Shown here: positions 5,974 through 7,372 of the stretch, piece after piece | How the letters are laid out: each line of letters starts with the position of its first letter | Position numbering within the stretch: position 1 is the stretch's first letter | Assembly (NCBI GenBank): GCA_017881705.1 | Contig: JADGQP010000178.1 | Coordinates: 1-7,372 of the forward strand | Reading direction: 5' to 3' | DNA length: 7,372 bases | Source: Christensenellaceae bacterium | Lineage (GTDB): Bacteria > Bacillota > Clostridia > Christensenellales > Aristaeellaceae | Notes under the pieces: generated by a model | Seen by the model: the letters and a program-made list of their open reading frames with translations, nothing else | Told to the model about the DNA's origin: nothing | Databases searched by the model: none | Translations under genes and position numbers: made by a program

Positions 5974-7278
5974 TTACAGGGTTTCTAAAAGCTGCGCGAA
6001 GCGTTTTGCGATAGACTGGTAATCAAACTCTGCAATCTCTGCCCGATCGGGATGAAAGGGCGAGGGCGTACCTGAAAACCGCGCGTCATACAGCGCGCGC
6101 AGGTACGCTTCCAGCTTAGGCGCGTCCCGCGTGTCCCGCGCCTGTTCGTACGCCGCGCCCAAGCGCAGTCTTTCGGTCAGGGCATACGCCTCGCTGTCCG
6201 GAAGCTCGCCGCTGACGACGCACAGCACGGGTTTATCGGCTAGCATGTATTCCAGCAGCTTGCCCGTTACCACGCCGTGGCGTTCCGGCGTGTTCCACGC
6301 GGCCGCCAGCAGGACGTCCGCCGATTTTTGCAGCGATATCGACTGTTTGCGCGTCAGCAGCCCGTGGTCGGCTACCCGGTCGGCCAGGCCGAAAGCCGCC
6401 GCTTGTGCCCGAAACGCCGGACCCTGCCTGCCCGCGTAATGGATGCGGATGCGGGCGGGCTCGCACGCGCCTTTTTGCACCAACGCCTGAAGGGCGCGAA
6501 AAACGGGGGTAAGGTCGCTGCGCCCGCTGTAAAGCTGCCCGCAATAGGCAAGGTTGAAGGTTTCCGCGTCCAGCGGATAGGGTTCCAAAGCGGCGGCGTC
6601 CTCCGAATCGTACCCGTTGGGAAGGACTTTGCCGATTTGCTCAAGCCCCATCATTTCCAGCGCGCCCAGCGAAACGGAAGTAACCAGATCCGCGTTGTTT
6701 CGCACGCTGCGAAGAAAACGCGACAGACGCCGCTTCTGAAACCGAAACGGTACGCTGGCTTCGTCGCGGAAATCGGCGACCCAGCGCGTTGCCAGGCCGC
6801 GTTTTTTGGCCAGACGCGCCACGGTATGCACGCTCGCCGGGCCGTAACAGGACCATACGATATCGTAATGCCCAGGCAGCGAGCGCAGGGCTTTGGCGCA
6901 GTCGCGGGCAAAAGCGGCATCCGAGCGGTCGGAAAGCCAGCGGTAAAGCGCGTCCAGAGCGGGGTTCTTCTTTGCCGAAACGGAGGTCGCTGGGGGAACG
7001 GCTGCCGCGGACGGGGTGGTTTCCGTGCCGCCTTTATGTGTGCCGCGTTCCTTCCACCAACGCAGGAAACTCCGCTCCCGTACCTCGCGCACGTCGGCAA
7101 GCAACGCAGCATCGGCTGCAAGCAGCGGGTCGCGCGCGGCGTCGGTCGGCGCGGCGCACAGTACCGTTACCCGATACCCCAGGCGAGTCAGGTATTTGGC
7201 CAGTTTGGTGGGCCGTACTGCGCCGATGGCGTTTTGCGGCGCGAAATACCGGCTGATCAGCAAAATGCTTTTGCTCAA
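5974..7278 (-). CDS. Glycosyltransferase, GT4-like GT-B fold
   Basis: This 434-residue protein looks like a retaining GT-B glycosyltransferase that moves a sugar from a nucleotide donor to a growing surface glycan or lipid carrier; acceptor and sugar cannot be read from sequence. The N-terminal domain starts with ILLISRYFAPQNAIGAVRPTKLAKYL (residues 4-30), typical of an exopolysaccharide-type subgroup, and includes WVADFRDEA (166-174) and KVLPNGYD (217-224). The C-terminal donor domain includes LAYCGQLYSGR (243-253), HYAGRQG (280-286) and GVVTGKLLEYMLADKP (335-350), whose Glu343 sits where the family contacts the nucleotide sugar. Residues about 80-108 are a low-complexity Thr/Ser/Ala/Pro/Lys insert. 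The start is TTG (7278-7276), with AAGGAGG (7289-7295) 10 nt upstream inside the preceding gene; the TTGA overlap with that gene's TGA stop implies translational coupling. No transmembrane helix is evident. The epimerase gene follows 50 nt later. Confidence 0.88.
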   Translation of the reverse strand: MSKSILLISRYFAPQNAIGAVRPTKLAKYLTRLGYRVTVLCAAPTDAARDPLLAADAALLADVREVRERSFLRWWKERGTHKGGTETTPSAAAVPPATSVSAKKNPALDALYRWLSDRSDAAFARDCAKALRSLPGHYDIVWSCYGPASVHTVARLAKKRGLATRWVADFRDEASVPFRFQKRRLSRFLRSVRNNADLVTSVSLGALEMMGLEQIGKVLPNGYDSEDAAALEPYPLDAETFNLAYCGQLYSGRSDLTPVFRALQALVQKGACEPARIRIHYAGRQGPAFRAQAAAFGLADRVADHGLLTRKQSISLQKSADVLLAAAWNTPERHGVVTGKLLEYMLADKPVLCVVSGELPDSEAYALTERLRLGAAYEQARDTRDAPKLEAYLRALYDARFSGTPSPFHPDRAEIAEFDYQSIAKRFAQLLETL

Positions 7279-7372
7279 CGCGTTTGAGCCTCCTTCGGAG
7301 TTTCGGGGAACAACGTTTGAAGCAGCAGCTCGCCTCGGCAGCGCTCGTTCCAGCGTGCCTGGGAAGCCGCCC
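7275..7372 (-). CDS. 3' end of an upstream gene, possibly another glycosyltransferase (partial)
   Basis: Only the last 31 codons and the TGA stop (7277-7275) are present. The peptide ends in RWNERCRGELLLQTLFPETP followed by KEAQTR. The stop overlaps the TTG start of the next gene by two bases, and this gene's codons also hold that gene's ribosome-binding site, which is strong evidence that the frame is translated. A terminal Arg/Trp-rich amphipathic helix ending near a Leu-rich segment resembles the C-termini of GT-B glycosyltransferases, and the neighbours agree, but 31 residues cannot settle the family. Confidence 0.6.
   Translation of the reverse strand, partial: AASQARWNERCRGELLLQTLFPETPKEAQTR

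Noticed and set aside
6277..7287. Long plus-strand open frame (336 codons) opposite the glycosyltransferase gene
   Set aside because: It is fully antisense to a clearly recognised gene, its product is Arg/Gly/Gln-rich with no recognisable domain, and GC-rich genes often leave open antisense frames. No ribosome-binding site was evident.
1..7372. CRISPR array, insertion sequence, tRNA or other mobile or RNA element
   Set aside because: No regularly spaced repeats, transposase-like frames, terminal inverted repeats or tRNA-like structures were seen; nearly all of the window is covered by six recognisable genes and one partial gene.

Overview
The window reads as ordinary chromosome from a moderately GC-rich Bacillota, most plausibly an anaerobic Clostridia-type bacterium. 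The reasons are strong AAGGAGG ribosome-binding sites, two TTG starts, a short HisG partnered by HisZ, and a secreted protein built from bacterial Ig-like (Big2) domains. The taxonomic call is inference from gene style, not from a marker gene. Every gene supported here lies on the minus strand, so transcription runs from high to low coordinates.

Right part (7372 to 4838): a polysaccharide or envelope-glycan module. It starts with the last 31 codons of a gene that enters from the right edge. A family 4-type glycosyltransferase (TTG start, stop/start overlap with the gene before it) follows, and then a non-hydrolysing UDP-GlcNAc 2-epimerase (TTG start). The epimerase would supply UDP-ManNAc, or a related sugar nucleotide, to the glycosyltransferases of the cluster. 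The spacing suggests one transcript.

Middle (4837 to 2862): a monocistronic-looking gene for a 580-residue secreted protein. It has its own extended -10 promoter and a textbook ribosome-binding site. The protein has a signal peptide, five consecutive Big2-like domains and a C-terminal domain of about 137 residues that I do not recognise. Two strong hairpins follow the gene; the second is the better terminator candidate.

Left part (2826 to 1): the start of a histidine biosynthesis operon, hisZ-hisG-hisD, tightly packed (4-nt gap, then 4-nt overlap). A well-formed promoter precedes hisZ. HisZ and HisG together form ATP phosphoribosyltransferase (first step); HisD performs the last two oxidations. 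hisD runs off the left edge just before its expected catalytic Glu-His pair. No T-box and no His-codon leader is visible upstream.

I found no mobile element, tRNA, rRNA, CRISPR array or defence system. No gene-free stretch exceeds 300 bases. The less explained items are the C-terminal domain of the Big2 protein, short repeats around two promoters, and motif variants in the epimerase. None amounts to evidence for a new multi-gene system.
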